Assembly (NCBI GenBank): GCA_011525015.1
Contig: WTJC01000036.1
Location: 71,857 to 115,976, forward strand
DNA: 44,120 bases
From: Flavobacteriales bacterium
GTDB lineage: Bacteria > Bacteroidota > Bacteroidia > Flavobacteriales > Flavobacteriaceae
Reading direction: 5' to 3'
In this document: positions 1 through 8,585 of the stretch, one piece after another
Layout of the letters: each line of letters starts with the position of its first letter
How positions within the stretch are numbered: position 1 is the stretch's first letter
Translations under genes and position numbers: made by a program
The notes under the pieces: model-generated
Database searches by the model: none
What the model was told of the DNA's origin: nothing
Seen by the model: the letters and a program-made list of their open reading frames with translations, nothing else

Positions 1-1826
1 AAATGTTTATGCTGTAAAATCTCATAGTGATCAGCTTGTTCTTTATCTTGTTCGCTGTCTGTATCGATTGCATATTCAAACCTTAGGTCAAAAAAGAAGG
101 TGGTTCCAACACCTAATTCACTGTCAATATGAATGCTGCTGTTGAAAAGACCTAGCAATGATTTGACAATGGTAAGTCCTAATCCGGTGCCTCCGTATTT
201 GCGATTGATTTGAACAGACCCTTGCTTGAAGCTCTCAAATATATATTGTTGCTGTTCTTCTGATATTCCAATTCCCGAATCTGAAACTTCAAAATAGACC
301 GTGACAAATTGTTCATCTTGTTTTTTGGTTTTAGCCACAATTTCAATTTGCCCTTCTTTAGTGAATTTATCCGCATTCATGAGGAGATTCATAAAGATTT
401 GAGCCAATTTCGCAGGATCTCCGAGTAGTGTATTGGGAATCGTTTGGTCGTAATGAAGTTGAAGATTGACACCTTTTTGCTTTGCATTAAGGCGAATACC
501 CTCCAGGGCTTCATTCAATAATTTTTCTAACTGAAATTCAATTTTTAGGGGTTCAATTTCATCGGCCTCAATTTTATTGATTTGAAGAATGTCATTGATG
601 AAATTCATTAAATAATCTCCAGAGTATTTTAAAGATTTCAAATGCTCCATCTGAGATTTATTAGGTTTTTCTTCTAAGAGCAAATGGGTGAGACCCGTAA
701 TCGCATAAAGCGGAGTGCGTAACTCATGCGTTACGGTAGACAAGAAGTCCATTTTAGTTTTCATTGCGATTAGGGCATTATCTCTGGCCTTTATGAGTTC
801 CCTGTTTTTATTGGCCAATAAGTCATTGGTTTTTAGTTTGATTTGATTGTTTCTGTATAGGGTAAAGGTGACAATCGTTATAATCGTTAGAATGGCTGAG
901 CTCAAAACAGCTGTTAATTCAGATCTTGAATTGGAGCGGTTCAATTCAGAAATTTTGTCTTGTAAGTTTTCAATATAGCCCTGTTGTAATTGAACTGTTT
1001 TGTTAATTGTACTGTCAGATACTTGCTCTGCGGTAGCTGTTGACAAATTCGTTTTTTCAATAAGTGCCAAGGTGAGATTTAAGGCTTCAACATATTCTTC
1101 AGTGTCGTAATAGGCTTGAATCAACACTTTTTTTAAGGCTAAGCTTAGGCCGTTTAATTCGTAATTTTGAGCCAGCTGTAGGGCGAGCTCGGCAAAATAA
1201 ATAACATCCTTTGTTTGATTTTGTTCTAAGTGCCATTGGGCTAAATCGTAAGCGGCTCTTATTTTAATTAAATCATCACTTTTTACTAACAGTGCATTGA
1301 GTATTTCTCGCGCCTTTTCTTTTTCATACTGAATAGCGTAAAGCTTTGCTTTTAAATACTGACGCTTTTCTAACAATGCAATATCATTACTCGCCATTTG
1401 CGATTCATCGATTAAAGCTTCTGCTTGAGTTATTGATCGCTCTGCTATTGAATTATTTGCCTGTATCTGGTATTCTCGTAAAGCTTCAAGATATTTTTGG
1501 TAGGCATCCGCAAAAGCATATGCATTTTGACTGAGCATAAGTTTGGTTCTGCTCAAATAAAAATTTGCCGATTCTATATTATTGTTTTCTAAATAGAGTT
1601 CAGCTATTCTGTGGTATACTGCAATGAGGAGTTTACTGTCGCCATTCTTTTCTGCCTTTTGCAGGATGCTTTCTAGCTCTTGAATAGCGAGATCAATTTG
1701 GTTGTCAATTGAAAACAATTCGACTTTTTCAAAAGCTTCTTTATACGCATCAGCTTCATTTTGAGCATTTGACCAAAACGTACAAGACAGAAATAAGAAA
1801 AGCTTTAAGTACCGTCGAATGAGCAT
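1..1826 (-). CDS. TPR-type sensor histidine kinase (partial, C-terminus outside window)
   Basis: The reading frame starts at the ATG at 1826 and stays open for 608 codons to the window edge, so the 3' end is missing. Residues 1-22 look like a signal peptide ending in NAQ. Residues about 23-270 are helical and TPR-like. A single membrane segment lies near 305-325. The HisKA box THELRTP has its phospho-His near residue 367. An N box (NLLMNADKFT) near 480, DSGIGI near 517 and GGTGLGL near 547 form the ATPase domain. This is the usual Bacteroidota architecture of a periplasmic TPR sensor joined to a kinase. The frame is still open after the ATPase domain, so a receiver domain could follow (inference). 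It begins 3 bases after the gap stop codon and is probably co-transcribed with lipA-gap. The stimulus is unknown. Confidence 0.88.
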   Translation of the reverse strand, partial: MLIRRYLKLFLFLSCTFWSNAQNEADAYKEAFEKVELFSIDNQIDLAIQELESILQKAEKNGDSKLLIAVYHRIAELYLENNNIESANFYLSRTKLMLSQNAYAFADAYQKYLEALREYQIQANNSIAERSITQAEALIDESQMASNDIALLEKRQYLKAKLYAIQYEKEKAREILNALLVKSDDLIKIRAAYDLAQWHLEQNQTKDVIYFAELALQLAQNYELNGLSLALKKVLIQAYYDTEEYVEALNLTLALIEKTNLSTATAEQVSDSTINKTVQLQQGYIENLQDKISELNRSNSRSELTAVLSSAILTIITIVTFTLYRNNQIKLKTNDLLANKNRELIKARDNALIAMKTKMDFLSTVTHELRTPLYAITGLTHLLLEEKPNKSQMEHLKSLKYSGDYLMNFINDILQINKIEADEIEPLKIEFQLEKLLNEALEGIRLNAKQKGVNLQLHYDQTIPNTLLGDPAKLAQIFMNLLMNADKFTKEGQIEIVAKTKKQDEQFVTVYFEVSDSGIGISEEQQQYIFESFKQGSVQINRKYGGTGLGLTIVKSLLGLFNSSIHIDSELGVGTTFFFDLRFEYAIDTDSEQDKEQADHYEILQHKH

Positions 1827-1829
1827 GTT

Positions 1830-2837
1830 TTACTTGTTCACAGCAACATGGTCAATTAAATCAATTAATCTGCTGCTGTAACCTGTTTCGTTGTCATACC
1901 AGCCGATAATTTTTATCATATTGCCAATTACTGATGTCATCATAGAATCAAACGTACAAGAGAACAAACTATTGTTCACATCTGAAGAAACTATCGGATC
2001 TTCTGTGTACTTAATGATATTGAATTTCTGATGCTCAGCAGCATGCTTAAACGCGTTGTTGATGGATTGTACCTCGATTTTTTGATCTACAACAAAGGTG
2101 ATATCCGTCAAAGAACCATTGGAAACAGGAACACGAATACCGCATCCACCCATAGATTGCGCAAGATGAGGAAAAATTTTAGTCAATGCTTTTGCTGCAC
2201 CTGTAGTGGTGGGTATGATCGATTGAGTAGCGGCTCGAGCTCTTCTCAAATCGTGATGAATTTGATCGTGAAGGGATTGATCCGAAGTAAAGGAGTGCAC
2301 TGTTGTTATATACAGCTGATTGATGGTGCAGAGTTGGTCAATGATTTTAATCATTGGTGCTGCATTATTGGTGGTGCATGATGCATTAGAAATAATGAGG
2401 TCTGAAGTATTTAATTCGCCTTCATTTACTCCTAATACTACTGTTTTAATACGATCATCGGTACTTGGTGCTGAGAGAATAACTTTTTGCACAACTCCCT
2501 TTAAATGAGCACTTAATTCTTTATGAGTTTTAAATTTTCCGGTACACTCAATTACTATATCTACTTGGCATTCATCCCATGGAATTTCTTCGATTTTTGT
2601 TTTGTTGTAGACAAGTACTGAATGCTCATCTACCACTATGTTGTTTTCTTTGACTTCAATCTGCTTATCCCAAGGACCATGGATGCTGTCGTATTTCAAT
2701 AAATGTGCGAGGGTTTCTGCAGGTCCTAAGTCATTAATAGCCACCAATTCAAGATGAGGGGCCCTATCAAATGCCAATCTAAAAAAGGTCCTGCCGATTC
2801 GGCCAAAACCATTTATGCCTACGCGTAATTTATTCAA
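1830..2837 (-). CDS. gap: Type I glyceraldehyde-3-phosphate dehydrogenase
   Basis: This 335-residue cytoplasmic enzyme matches the normal GAPDH length. It interconverts glyceraldehyde-3-phosphate and 1,3-bisphosphoglycerate with NAD(P). The N-terminal Rossmann motif GINGFGRIGR spans residues 7-16. The acidic residue in AIND (D36) is typical of NAD preference. The catalytic Cys154 sits in NASCTTN and His181 in TTVHSFT. The residue four after the catalytic Cys is Asn158, where many GAPDHs have a second Cys. The C-terminal WYDNETGYS motif is present. The start overlaps the end of lipA by 8 bases, implying coupled expression. Flavobacteria often carry more than one GAPDH, and whether this copy is glycolytic or gluconeogenic cannot be told from sequence alone. 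Confidence 0.95.
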   Translation of the reverse strand: MNKLRVGINGFGRIGRTFFRLAFDRAPHLELVAINDLGPAETLAHLLKYDSIHGPWDKQIEVKENNIVVDEHSVLVYNKTKIEEIPWDECQVDIVIECTGKFKTHKELSAHLKGVVQKVILSAPSTDDRIKTVVLGVNEGELNTSDLIISNASCTTNNAAPMIKIIDQLCTINQLYITTVHSFTSDQSLHDQIHHDLRRARAATQSIIPTTTGAAKALTKIFPHLAQSMGGCGIRVPVSNGSLTDITFVVDQKIEVQSINNAFKHAAEHQKFNIIKYTEDPIVSSDVNNSLFSCTFDSMMTSVIGNMIKIIGWYDNETGYSSRLIDLIDHVAVNK

Positions 2838-3717
2838 TATGTTTATGGGCTTTGTATGACGATCTTACCAGGGGTCCAGATTCGACATGTCTAAACCCTA
2901 AGGCCTTTCCGTATTCTTCAAATTCTTTAAATTCTTCGGGCGAGACAAAGCGTTTAACGGGAAGGTGTTTTTTACTAGGTTGTAAATATTGACCTAAGGT
3001 AACTACGTCAACTTTAGCATCTCTCAAGTGTTCTAAGGTTTCAAAAACTTCTTCTTTTTCTTCGCCTAAGCCCAACATGATGCCCGATTTTGTGCGATGC
3101 GCGCCATTTTCTTTCAAATACTTTAAAACACCTAAAGAGCGTTCGTATTTGGCTTGAATGCGAACTGATCGAGTCAGCCTTTTCACGGTTTCCATATTGT
3201 GAGAGATGACCTCTGGTTTAACCTTTATGATTCGGTCAAGATGGCTGCCTATTCCTTGAAAATCTGGAAGTAAAGTTTCTAGGGTAGTATTCGGATTCAT
3301 TCGTTTAATCGCCAAGATTGTTTCAGCCCAAATGACTGATCCCATATCTTTTAAATCGTCACGATCGACAGAAGTAATAACGGCGTGTTTAATACCCATT
3401 ATTTTTATCGAACGAGCTACTTTTTCGGGTTCTGCCCAATCTACAGTCGATGGCCTTCCTGTTTTTACTCCGCAAAAACCACAAGATCTGGTACAGATAT
3501 TTCCTAAAATCATAAAAGTTGCAGTTCCTTCTCCCCAGCACTCACCCATATTCGGACAACTTCCTGAAGTACAAATCGTATTGAGTTTATACTTGTCCAC
3601 TAAGCCTCTGAGTTCAGTGTACTTTTTACCTGTAGGTAAGGTGACTCTTAACCACTTTGGTTTTTTTTGAACTGGAGCTTTAACCGTTGGAGCTGTTTTT
3701 ACCTCTTCCATGATCAC
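2830..3717 (-). CDS. lipA: Lipoyl synthase (radical SAM)
   Basis: LipA inserts two sulfurs into protein-bound octanoyl groups to make the lipoyl cofactor of 2-oxoacid dehydrogenases and the glycine cleavage system. Both iron-sulfur cluster motifs are visible. The auxiliary cluster ligands are Cys49, Cys54 and Cys60 (CTSGSCPNMGEC). The radical-SAM ligands are Cys75, Cys79 and Cys82 (CTRSCGFC). The C-terminal RSSYKA motif supplies the Ser that ligates the auxiliary cluster. At 295 residues it is the usual length. An alternative start is the Met at residue 3. It lies just downstream of a sigma-factor gene and overlaps gap by 8 bases. No lipB is seen in the window. Confidence 0.97.
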   Translation of the reverse strand: MIMEEVKTAPTVKAPVQKKPKWLRVTLPTGKKYTELRGLVDKYKLNTICTSGSCPNMGECWGEGTATFMILGNICTRSCGFCGVKTGRPSTVDWAEPEKVARSIKIMGIKHAVITSVDRDDLKDMGSVIWAETILAIKRMNPNTTLETLLPDFQGIGSHLDRIIKVKPEVISHNMETVKRLTRSVRIQAKYERSLGVLKYLKENGAHRTKSGIMLGLGEEKEEVFETLEHLRDAKVDVVTLGQYLQPSKKHLPVKRFVSPEEFKEFEEYGKALGFRHVESGPLVRSSYKAHKHIE

Positions 3718-3736
3718 GCGTTTTCTTGTTACAAAT

Positions 3737-4276
3737 TTACGGCTTATTCTCTATTTTTTCAGACAACTTTTTTCTTGCCCGCATCACCAAAACTTTTGCA
3801 TTACTTAACGAAATTCCAATGCGCTCAGCGATTTCAGCTAAGGTCAATTCTTCGAAATACCTCAATATCAAAATGTTCTTGTATTGTGGTTTTAGTTCTT
3901 TGATCATTTGTCTTAAATCTTTAAGACGTTGTTTTTCAATGAGCTGATCTTCTATAGAAGGCGTCTCATCAGGATATTCAACAGCTGTATTAATCTGAGA
4001 CGTGCTTTGATCAATGGACTTTTTTCGTTTTTGATCGATGTATAAGTTCTTTGAAATTGAAACCAACCAAGTTTTGAAATTGTAATTCAAATCAAAACTG
4101 TCTATTTTTTCAAAGGCTTTAGAAAAAGTTTCTATGCATAAATCTTCAATCTCATCTTCAGATATTTCTTTTTGCGCGTGAAAATTGTAGAGATAATTCC
4201 AATGCGCGTCAAATAATTCTTGAAAAGCTGATTGATCGCCTTGCTTGGCTAAAGGTATAATTTCTTGGTAGTTCAA
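3737..4276 (-). CDS. ECF-type RNA polymerase sigma factor (second of two)
   Basis: This 179-residue protein has the two conserved sigma-70 regions and nothing more. Region 2 spans residues about 20-85 (DLCIETFSKAFEKID, then the WLVSISKNLYIDQKRK DNA-melting and recognition part). Region 4 spans about 120-175, with a helix-turn-helix (LTLAEIAERIGISLSNAKVLVMRARKKL). It should direct RNA polymerase to a small regulon, probably in response to a signal at the membrane. Its start overlaps the stop of the small Cys-rich membrane protein by four bases (ATGA), so the two are likely translated together and that protein may be its regulator (inference). Nineteen bases separate it from lipA, which it may share a transcript with. 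Confidence 0.9.
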   Translation of the reverse strand: MNYQEIIPLAKQGDQSAFQELFDAHWNYLYNFHAQKEISEDEIEDLCIETFSKAFEKIDSFDLNYNFKTWLVSISKNLYIDQKRKKSIDQSTSQINTAVEYPDETPSIEDQLIEKQRLKDLRQMIKELKPQYKNILILRYFEELTLAEIAERIGISLSNAKVLVMRARKKLSEKIENKP

Positions 4277-4476
4277 GCTTGGTCTATTGTCTGGTTCTGA
4301 CAGTTTTCCGAAGGTGCTTTACCGCAAAGACTACAGGTCTCACCTTCAGCATTTAAAAAAGGACTTTGCGATGCACAAGTACCGGCAAACTCTCCATCTT
4401 TCTTTGCCCAAAGTTTTATTGAAATTCCAGCAAAACCCAACAAGAGCAGACCGATGGTTAGAAAAATAATTTCCAT
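4273..4476 (-). CDS. Small membrane-anchored Cys-rich protein
   Basis: This 67-residue protein has one hydrophobic segment at residues 2-20 followed by a basic stretch (KLWAKK), then a tail with four cysteines: Cys34, and Cys48 and Cys51 as a CxxC pair, plus Cys59. By the positive-inside rule the tail may face the cytoplasm (inference). Four cysteines in a short tail suggest metal binding or thiol redox sensing, but no function is established. It sits between an anti-sigma factor gene (9-base gap) and an ECF sigma gene (4-base overlap). Similar short proteins annotated only as membrane or secreted protein occur in flavobacteria in this context, as I recall. The tight coupling supports it as a real gene. 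Confidence 0.8.
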   Translation of the reverse strand: MEIIFLTIGLLLLGFAGISIKLWAKKDGEFAGTCASQSPFLNAEGETCSLCGKAPSENCQNQTIDQA

Positions 4477-4485
4477 TCTTTTTTT

Positions 4486-5283
4486 TTACAAAGATACCTT
4501 ATCGGCTTCAATTATATTTTGATATGAAATTTTGGCGACCTGATTGATTAGGTTTGGGGTGAAATTACCACCATCATTCTCAATAGTGATAAAACTAAGT
4601 GCGTTTTCAGCATAAGGCATTCTCAGCATTTTTTCTGGATCTTCAAGGTTCTTTATTACGCCAAGACTGACCAATCCGCCATTTACTTCAGTCCAAATTT
4701 GATAACACTTATCTTGAGTAAGTTTCGGGAGGTTTTGCACGTTGATGTACGACAATTTCTTAATGGGATTAATGTAGGCAATGGCTTTTAGTTGTTTTGC
4801 TCTTGAATTACCTGTAATCGTCTTCTTTATGGTGTGTGGACTATTTAATACTATGTATTGATTTCTTAAATCTTCAAGCTGCACATTAACGTCTTCTTCA
4901 AGATTTACAATTTGAGATTGCACCAAGACTTGTTCTGCTTTCAATTGCAAATTGCTTTGGTACAATTGAACACTCAAAATTCCTAAAAGAACCGCTACTG
5001 ATGCGGCTACATACTGTATGATTTTTCCAAAATTTTGAGGTTGATGTCTCCTAACGGCCTTTAGTGATTGTTCTAAAACTTTTGGATCACAAGGCTTGGC
5101 TTTAGAAGCAATTAGAAATTGTAGCGCCTCTTGCTGCTCATCGTAATGTTTTTGAATCTCTGAATGCGCAGCGATGATCTCATCAATTTTAGAGGAATTC
5201 AATTCGTCCTTGTCGAGATCAAATAAGGCTTTGTAAAGCTCTTCTTGCTGAGTATTATCAAATTTGGGGTCTTGTGCACTCAT
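4486..5283 (-). CDS. RskA-like anti-sigma factor
   Basis: This 265-residue membrane protein has a cytoplasmic N-terminal part of about 85 residues, one membrane segment near residues 88-106 (YVAASVAVLLGILSVQLY), a coiled-coil-like linker near 110-145, and an extracytoplasmic domain. That domain resembles anti-sigma-K factor RskA: the stretch around KCYQIWTEVNGGLVSLGV corresponds to its conserved YQLW..DG..VSAG pattern. Such proteins hold an ECF sigma factor at the membrane and release it after regulated proteolysis. The gene starts 3 bases after the upstream ECF sigma gene, the usual cognate arrangement. It could also interact with the second sigma factor downstream, which the sequence alone cannot decide. 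Confidence 0.85.
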   Translation of the reverse strand: MSAQDPKFDNTQQEELYKALFDLDKDELNSSKIDEIIAAHSEIQKHYDEQQEALQFLIASKAKPCDPKVLEQSLKAVRRHQPQNFGKIIQYVAASVAVLLGILSVQLYQSNLQLKAEQVLVQSQIVNLEEDVNVQLEDLRNQYIVLNSPHTIKKTITGNSRAKQLKAIAYINPIKKLSYINVQNLPKLTQDKCYQIWTEVNGGLVSLGVIKNLEDPEKMLRMPYAENALSFITIENDGGNFTPNLINQVAKISYQNIIEADKVSL

Positions 5284-5286
5284 GTA

Positions 5287-5841
5287 TTAGATATTTCTTT
5301 TGTAATCGTAAATTTTCTTTAATTCTCTTAAGCCAATTTTCAATCTCGTTTTGACCGTACCCAGAGGGATATCTAAGTGTTCACTTGCCTGACTTTGGGT
5401 AAAACCTTTGAAGTACAACAATTCAATAACCTCCTGATACTTTGAATCTAATTTGGAGATATGTTTTTGAATATCAACATGCTCTCCAGAAAAAGATTCC
5501 TCTAGAAGTGATACGTTTGATTTCTCCATTTGGATTTTTTGAGCGAAATTATTTTCGCGTTGGCGCAATTTATCAAGTGCTGTGTTTCTGGTTATTTGAT
5601 AAATCCAAGTGAAGAATTTAGCTTTTTTGGGATCGTATGAATCCGATTTATTCCAAATCTTGACCATGCTCTCTTGTACAATGTCATCTGCAAGTGCATC
5701 CTGTTGAACAATTTGAAAAGCAATTCCCTTTAAATGATTCGCGTAATGATAGTATATCAACCTCAAGGCATCATCATCTCTGCGCTGCAGTAGTTTCACA
5801 ATTTGTTCATCAAAAGAATAGGTGCGACTCAAAGTTGACAA
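5287..5841 (-). CDS. ECF-type RNA polymerase sigma factor (SigK-like)
   Basis: This 184-residue sigma factor has only regions 2 and 4. Region 2 is at residues about 25-92 (DDIVQESMVKIWNK, then FFTWIYQITRNTALDKLRQR). Region 4 is at about 125-178 (ELLYFKGFTQSQASEHLDIPLGTVKTRLKIGLRELKK). It is followed after 3 bases by an RskA-like anti-sigma factor, the arrangement of SigK/RskA pairs. Its start codon overlaps the end of murB by 13 bases, so its translation may depend on ribosomes finishing murB. This ties an envelope-stress type regulator to a cell-wall synthesis gene. Target promoters are unknown. Confidence 0.92.
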   Translation of the reverse strand: MSTLSRTYSFDEQIVKLLQRRDDDALRLIYYHYANHLKGIAFQIVQQDALADDIVQESMVKIWNKSDSYDPKKAKFFTWIYQITRNTALDKLRQRENNFAQKIQMEKSNVSLLEESFSGEHVDIQKHISKLDSKYQEVIELLYFKGFTQSQASEHLDIPLGTVKTRLKIGLRELKKIYDYKRNI

Positions 5842-6872
5842 GTGTATTTTTGGTCGATGATGTTGACCTCTGTTTCTAATTGAACTCCAAAGTGTTCGAA
5901 GACAGTGGATTGTATTTGCTGAGAAAGTTGAAGTAAATCTGTTCCTGTGGCATTGTTTTTATTGATTAAAACTAAAGCCTGTTTAGGATGAACCCCTGCT
6001 CCGCCGACTGTCAATTGTTTACCATTGAGTTTTTCAATCATCCATCCTGCGGCTAATTTAATCTTGTTCTCAGCTACCGGATAATGCACAATATCAGGAA
6101 ACTGCTTTTGAATTAGTTCGAACTGCTGACGGTCTACTATGGGATTTTTGAAAAAACTCCCACTATTACCAACGACTTTGGGATCAGGAAGCTTTGACAT
6201 TCGTATTTGTTTTACGGCCTCCCGAATGGTACTGAGGTTAATTTCATTGCTAAAATGTTCTTTGAGATGATTTGAAATCGCTCCGTAGGAAGTGTTGTAC
6301 TTGTGGTGGCCTTCTTTGCTTAACTGCAAGGTTATTGCGGTAACAATAACTTTATTTTTTAATTCATTTTTAAATATTGAATCTCGATAAGCAAATTGAC
6401 AATAGGTATTGTCAACTTCTTCGAATAGCCCCGTACTTTTATCAATAAACTCGCAGGCTATTAAACTGTCTTTTAGCTCAACCCCATAAGCACCGATATT
6501 TTGAATTGGGGCAGCCCCAATCTTTCCAGGAATGAGCGTAAGGTTTTCAATTCCTCCGTATTCTCGGTCTACAGCCCATTGCACAACTTCATCCCAAATT
6601 TCCCCTGCTTCAATCTTGACGTGTACATAGCGCTCTGTTTCATGAACGATTTGTATTCCCTTTGTATTGACCAGAGCGACTAATGCCTCTATTTCGTCTT
6701 CGACCAATAAAATATTGCTTCCTTCACCCAATGGAAAGATGTATTTATCGCCATGTTCATGCAAAAGTGTTTTGAAATCATCCCGCTTATTGAGTTCAAC
6801 GAAATAGCGGCCTTGTGCATTTATTTGAAAGCTATTATACTTTTTTAACGATATGAATTGATTTATTTTCAA
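5829..6872 (-). CDS. murB: UDP-N-acetylenolpyruvoylglucosamine reductase
   Basis: MurB reduces UDP-GlcNAc-enolpyruvate to UDP-MurNAc with NADPH and FAD in the cytoplasm, the second committed step of peptidoglycan synthesis. At 347 residues it has the length of the E. coli-like type I enzymes. Visible features are the FAD-binding LGEGSNIL loop (48-55), the pyrophosphate-binding IPGKIGAAPIQNIGAYG region (114-130), Arg163 in YRDS, the proton-donor Ser239 in GNSGSFFKNP, and the C-terminal ETEVNII containing the active-site Glu. Its start overlaps the end of the aminotransferase gene by 4 bases, and its end overlaps the sigma factor by 13. Confidence 0.97.
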   Translation of the reverse strand: MKINQFISLKKYNSFQINAQGRYFVELNKRDDFKTLLHEHGDKYIFPLGEGSNILLVEDEIEALVALVNTKGIQIVHETERYVHVKIEAGEIWDEVVQWAVDREYGGIENLTLIPGKIGAAPIQNIGAYGVELKDSLIACEFIDKSTGLFEEVDNTYCQFAYRDSIFKNELKNKVIVTAITLQLSKEGHHKYNTSYGAISNHLKEHFSNEINLSTIREAVKQIRMSKLPDPKVVGNSGSFFKNPIVDRQQFELIQKQFPDIVHYPVAENKIKLAAGWMIEKLNGKQLTVGGAGVHPKQALVLINKNNATGTDLLQLSQQIQSTVFEHFGVQLETEVNIIDQKYTCQL

Positions 6873-8080
6873 GCCTGATTTTGATTGCGGTATTGTTCTA
6901 AACCTGTGCGCAAGATATCAACAGCTTGTTCTAAACGTGTGGATTCTAAGACATACGCGATTCTCAGCTGTCGTTTACCCAATTCAGAATGACTGTAAAA
7001 TCCAGAGGCCGGGGCCAGCATGACCGTTTGACCATTTAGACTGAATGATTCCAAGAGCCATTGCGCAAAATCATCAGCACTTTCAATTTCTTCTAGTTCA
7101 ATCATACAGTAAAACGCTCCCTTTGGATAGGCCACTTTGACTTTTGGTATGCCAGAGAGTAACTCAATGAGAAGTCGACGTCTTTTGTCGTATTCAGCAT
7201 TGACAGCTTTGAAATAAGAGGAGCTCGTATTTAAGGCTGCGATGCAGGCCAATTGAGCAAGGGTAGGAGGGCAAAGTCTCGCCTGGGCAAATTTTAAAAC
7301 AGCTTCATTGAGTTCTTTGTTTTTAGATACAATACAACCCACTCGAGCCCCACACATACTGTAGCGCTTTGAAAAGGAATCTACCACAACCACGTGCTGA
7401 TCACAATCTTCAAGCTTGAGCACCGAGGTGTGTTTTTGGTTTTCGTATACGAATTCTCGATAAACTTCGTCAGCGATTAAAAATAAATTATACTTTAAAG
7501 CGAGTTCTTTTAAGGCATTTAATTCTTTATCTGTATAGAGATAACCCGTTGGATTTCCAGGATTACAAATTAAAATAGCCCTGGTTTTTTCATCGATTTG
7601 AGATTCGATTAGACTTACATCAGGCAGTGCAAAATTAGCTTCTATGGAAGAGGCCACAGATCGAACTTCAATGGCATATGAAGAGGCGAACCCATTGTAA
7701 TTCGCGTAAAAGGGTTCGGGTATGATCACATTGTCTCCAGAATCACACAAACTCCCCATTAACATAGACAAGGCTTCAGACCCTCCAGTGGTAATGGTAA
7801 TGTCTTCAGCGCTTACCTCAATTCCGAATCCAGCGTAATAAGACCCTAATTTTGTTCTTAATTCGAGTAAACCTTGGGACGGACCATAGGCTAAAACCTT
7901 ATCTCCATAGTGCTGTATCGTATCGAGTACTTGCTGCGGTGTTTCAATATCAGGTTGGCCAATATTGAGATGAATAACTTCTATTCCTTTGGATTTGGCA
8001 TAATCCGCATAGGGCACAAGTTTACGAATAGGAGAGGCGGGCATTTGCTCAGCCCGTTTAGATAATGAAGGTTTTTTCAT
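6869..8080 (-). CDS. Class I/II PLP-dependent aminotransferase
   Basis: This 403-residue fold-type I aminotransferase is probably of the aspartate/alanine family. Motifs seen are GQPDIETP (41-48), TTGGSEAL (98-105), the NPGNPTG loop (173-179), Asp204 in IADEVY that contacts the pyridine nitrogen, the PLP-binding Lys238 in SFSKRYSMCGARVG, and the arginine of LRIAY that binds the substrate carboxylate. It should transfer amino groups between an amino acid and a 2-oxo acid in the cytoplasm. The exact substrate cannot be assigned from sequence. It sits 3 bases after the DUF1573 gene and overlaps murB by 4 bases, so it is in an operon. Confidence 0.93.
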   Translation of the reverse strand: MKKPSLSKRAEQMPASPIRKLVPYADYAKSKGIEVIHLNIGQPDIETPQQVLDTIQHYGDKVLAYGPSQGLLELRTKLGSYYAGFGIEVSAEDITITTGGSEALSMLMGSLCDSGDNVIIPEPFYANYNGFASSYAIEVRSVASSIEANFALPDVSLIESQIDEKTRAILICNPGNPTGYLYTDKELNALKELALKYNLFLIADEVYREFVYENQKHTSVLKLEDCDQHVVVVDSFSKRYSMCGARVGCIVSKNKELNEAVLKFAQARLCPPTLAQLACIAALNTSSSYFKAVNAEYDKRRRLLIELLSGIPKVKVAYPKGAFYCMIELEEIESADDFAQWLLESFSLNGQTVMLAPASGFYSHSELGKRQLRIAYVLESTRLEQAVDILRTGLEQYRNQNQA

Positions 8081-8083
8081 AGA

Positions 8084-8461
8084 CTACTCTTCGATGAGTT
8101 CTCCCTTGATCTTTAATATTTTGGTGGGACTATTTGCATTAGAGCTTACGGTAATCGCCTTTCTAAAAGGGCCGGCTGCTCGATTGGTATCGTATTTAAC
8201 CTCTATTTGTCCAGTTTGACCCGGTAATATGGGTTCTTCAGGTTTTTTGGGGATGGTACATCCACAACTTGAACGAACATTGGTGATCACAAGTGGAGCA
8301 TCTCCTGTATTGGTGAATTCGAAAACTCTTACGCCGTCACTACCACGACTTATTTTGCCGTAATCGATTGTCTCTTCTTTAAATTGAATCTCTGCTTTTT
8401 CTTGGGCAGATACTAGTAAAGTCGTAAATAAAAATCCGAGTAATAGAATTGATTTTCTCAT
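8084..8461 (-). CDS. DUF1573 domain exported protein
   Basis: This 125-residue protein has a signal peptide (MRKSILLLGFLFTTLLVSAQ) and one DUF1573 domain, an immunoglobulin-like fold of the ASH/MSP type. The hallmark VRSSCGCTIP, with the CGC cysteines, follows a FEFTNTGDAPLVI strand. A PGQTGQIEVKYDT motif comes later. Such proteins are abundant in Bacteroidota and are periplasmic or surface located, with no defined biochemical role. It is the first gene of the minus-strand run and is divergent from valS across 124 bases. Confidence 0.9.
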   Translation of the reverse strand: MRKSILLLGFLFTTLLVSAQEKAEIQFKEETIDYGKISRGSDGVRVFEFTNTGDAPLVITNVRSSCGCTIPKKPEEPILPGQTGQIEVKYDTNRAAGPFRKAITVSSNANSPTKILKIKGELIEE

Positions 8462-8585
8462 TTAAAAGTAATTTTATGAACAAGTGAATTTACAAGAATT
8501 TGATCTGAGGTCAAAATACTTTTAGAAAACGTGCAACGTTGATTATTTTTGAACTTTAATTGAAAATACTCAGATAGAAACCAAT
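8462..8585. promoter_or_regulatory. Divergent intergenic region with valS promoter candidate
   Basis: This 124-base gap separates the divergent DUF1573 and valS starts. On the plus strand, positions 8544-8551 read TATTTTTG, a perfect match to the Bacteroidota -7 consensus TAnnTTTG, 34 bases ahead of the valS ATG. I see no convincing -33 TTTG at the expected 19-20 base spacing. I found no clear -7 match on the minus strand. No T-box-like structure, as found before valS in Firmicutes, is visible. The element assignment is by consensus only. Confidence 0.5.

Noticed and set aside
8462-8585. T-box leader before valS
   Set aside because: The plus-strand leader after the promoter element is only about 30 bases, too short for a T-box.
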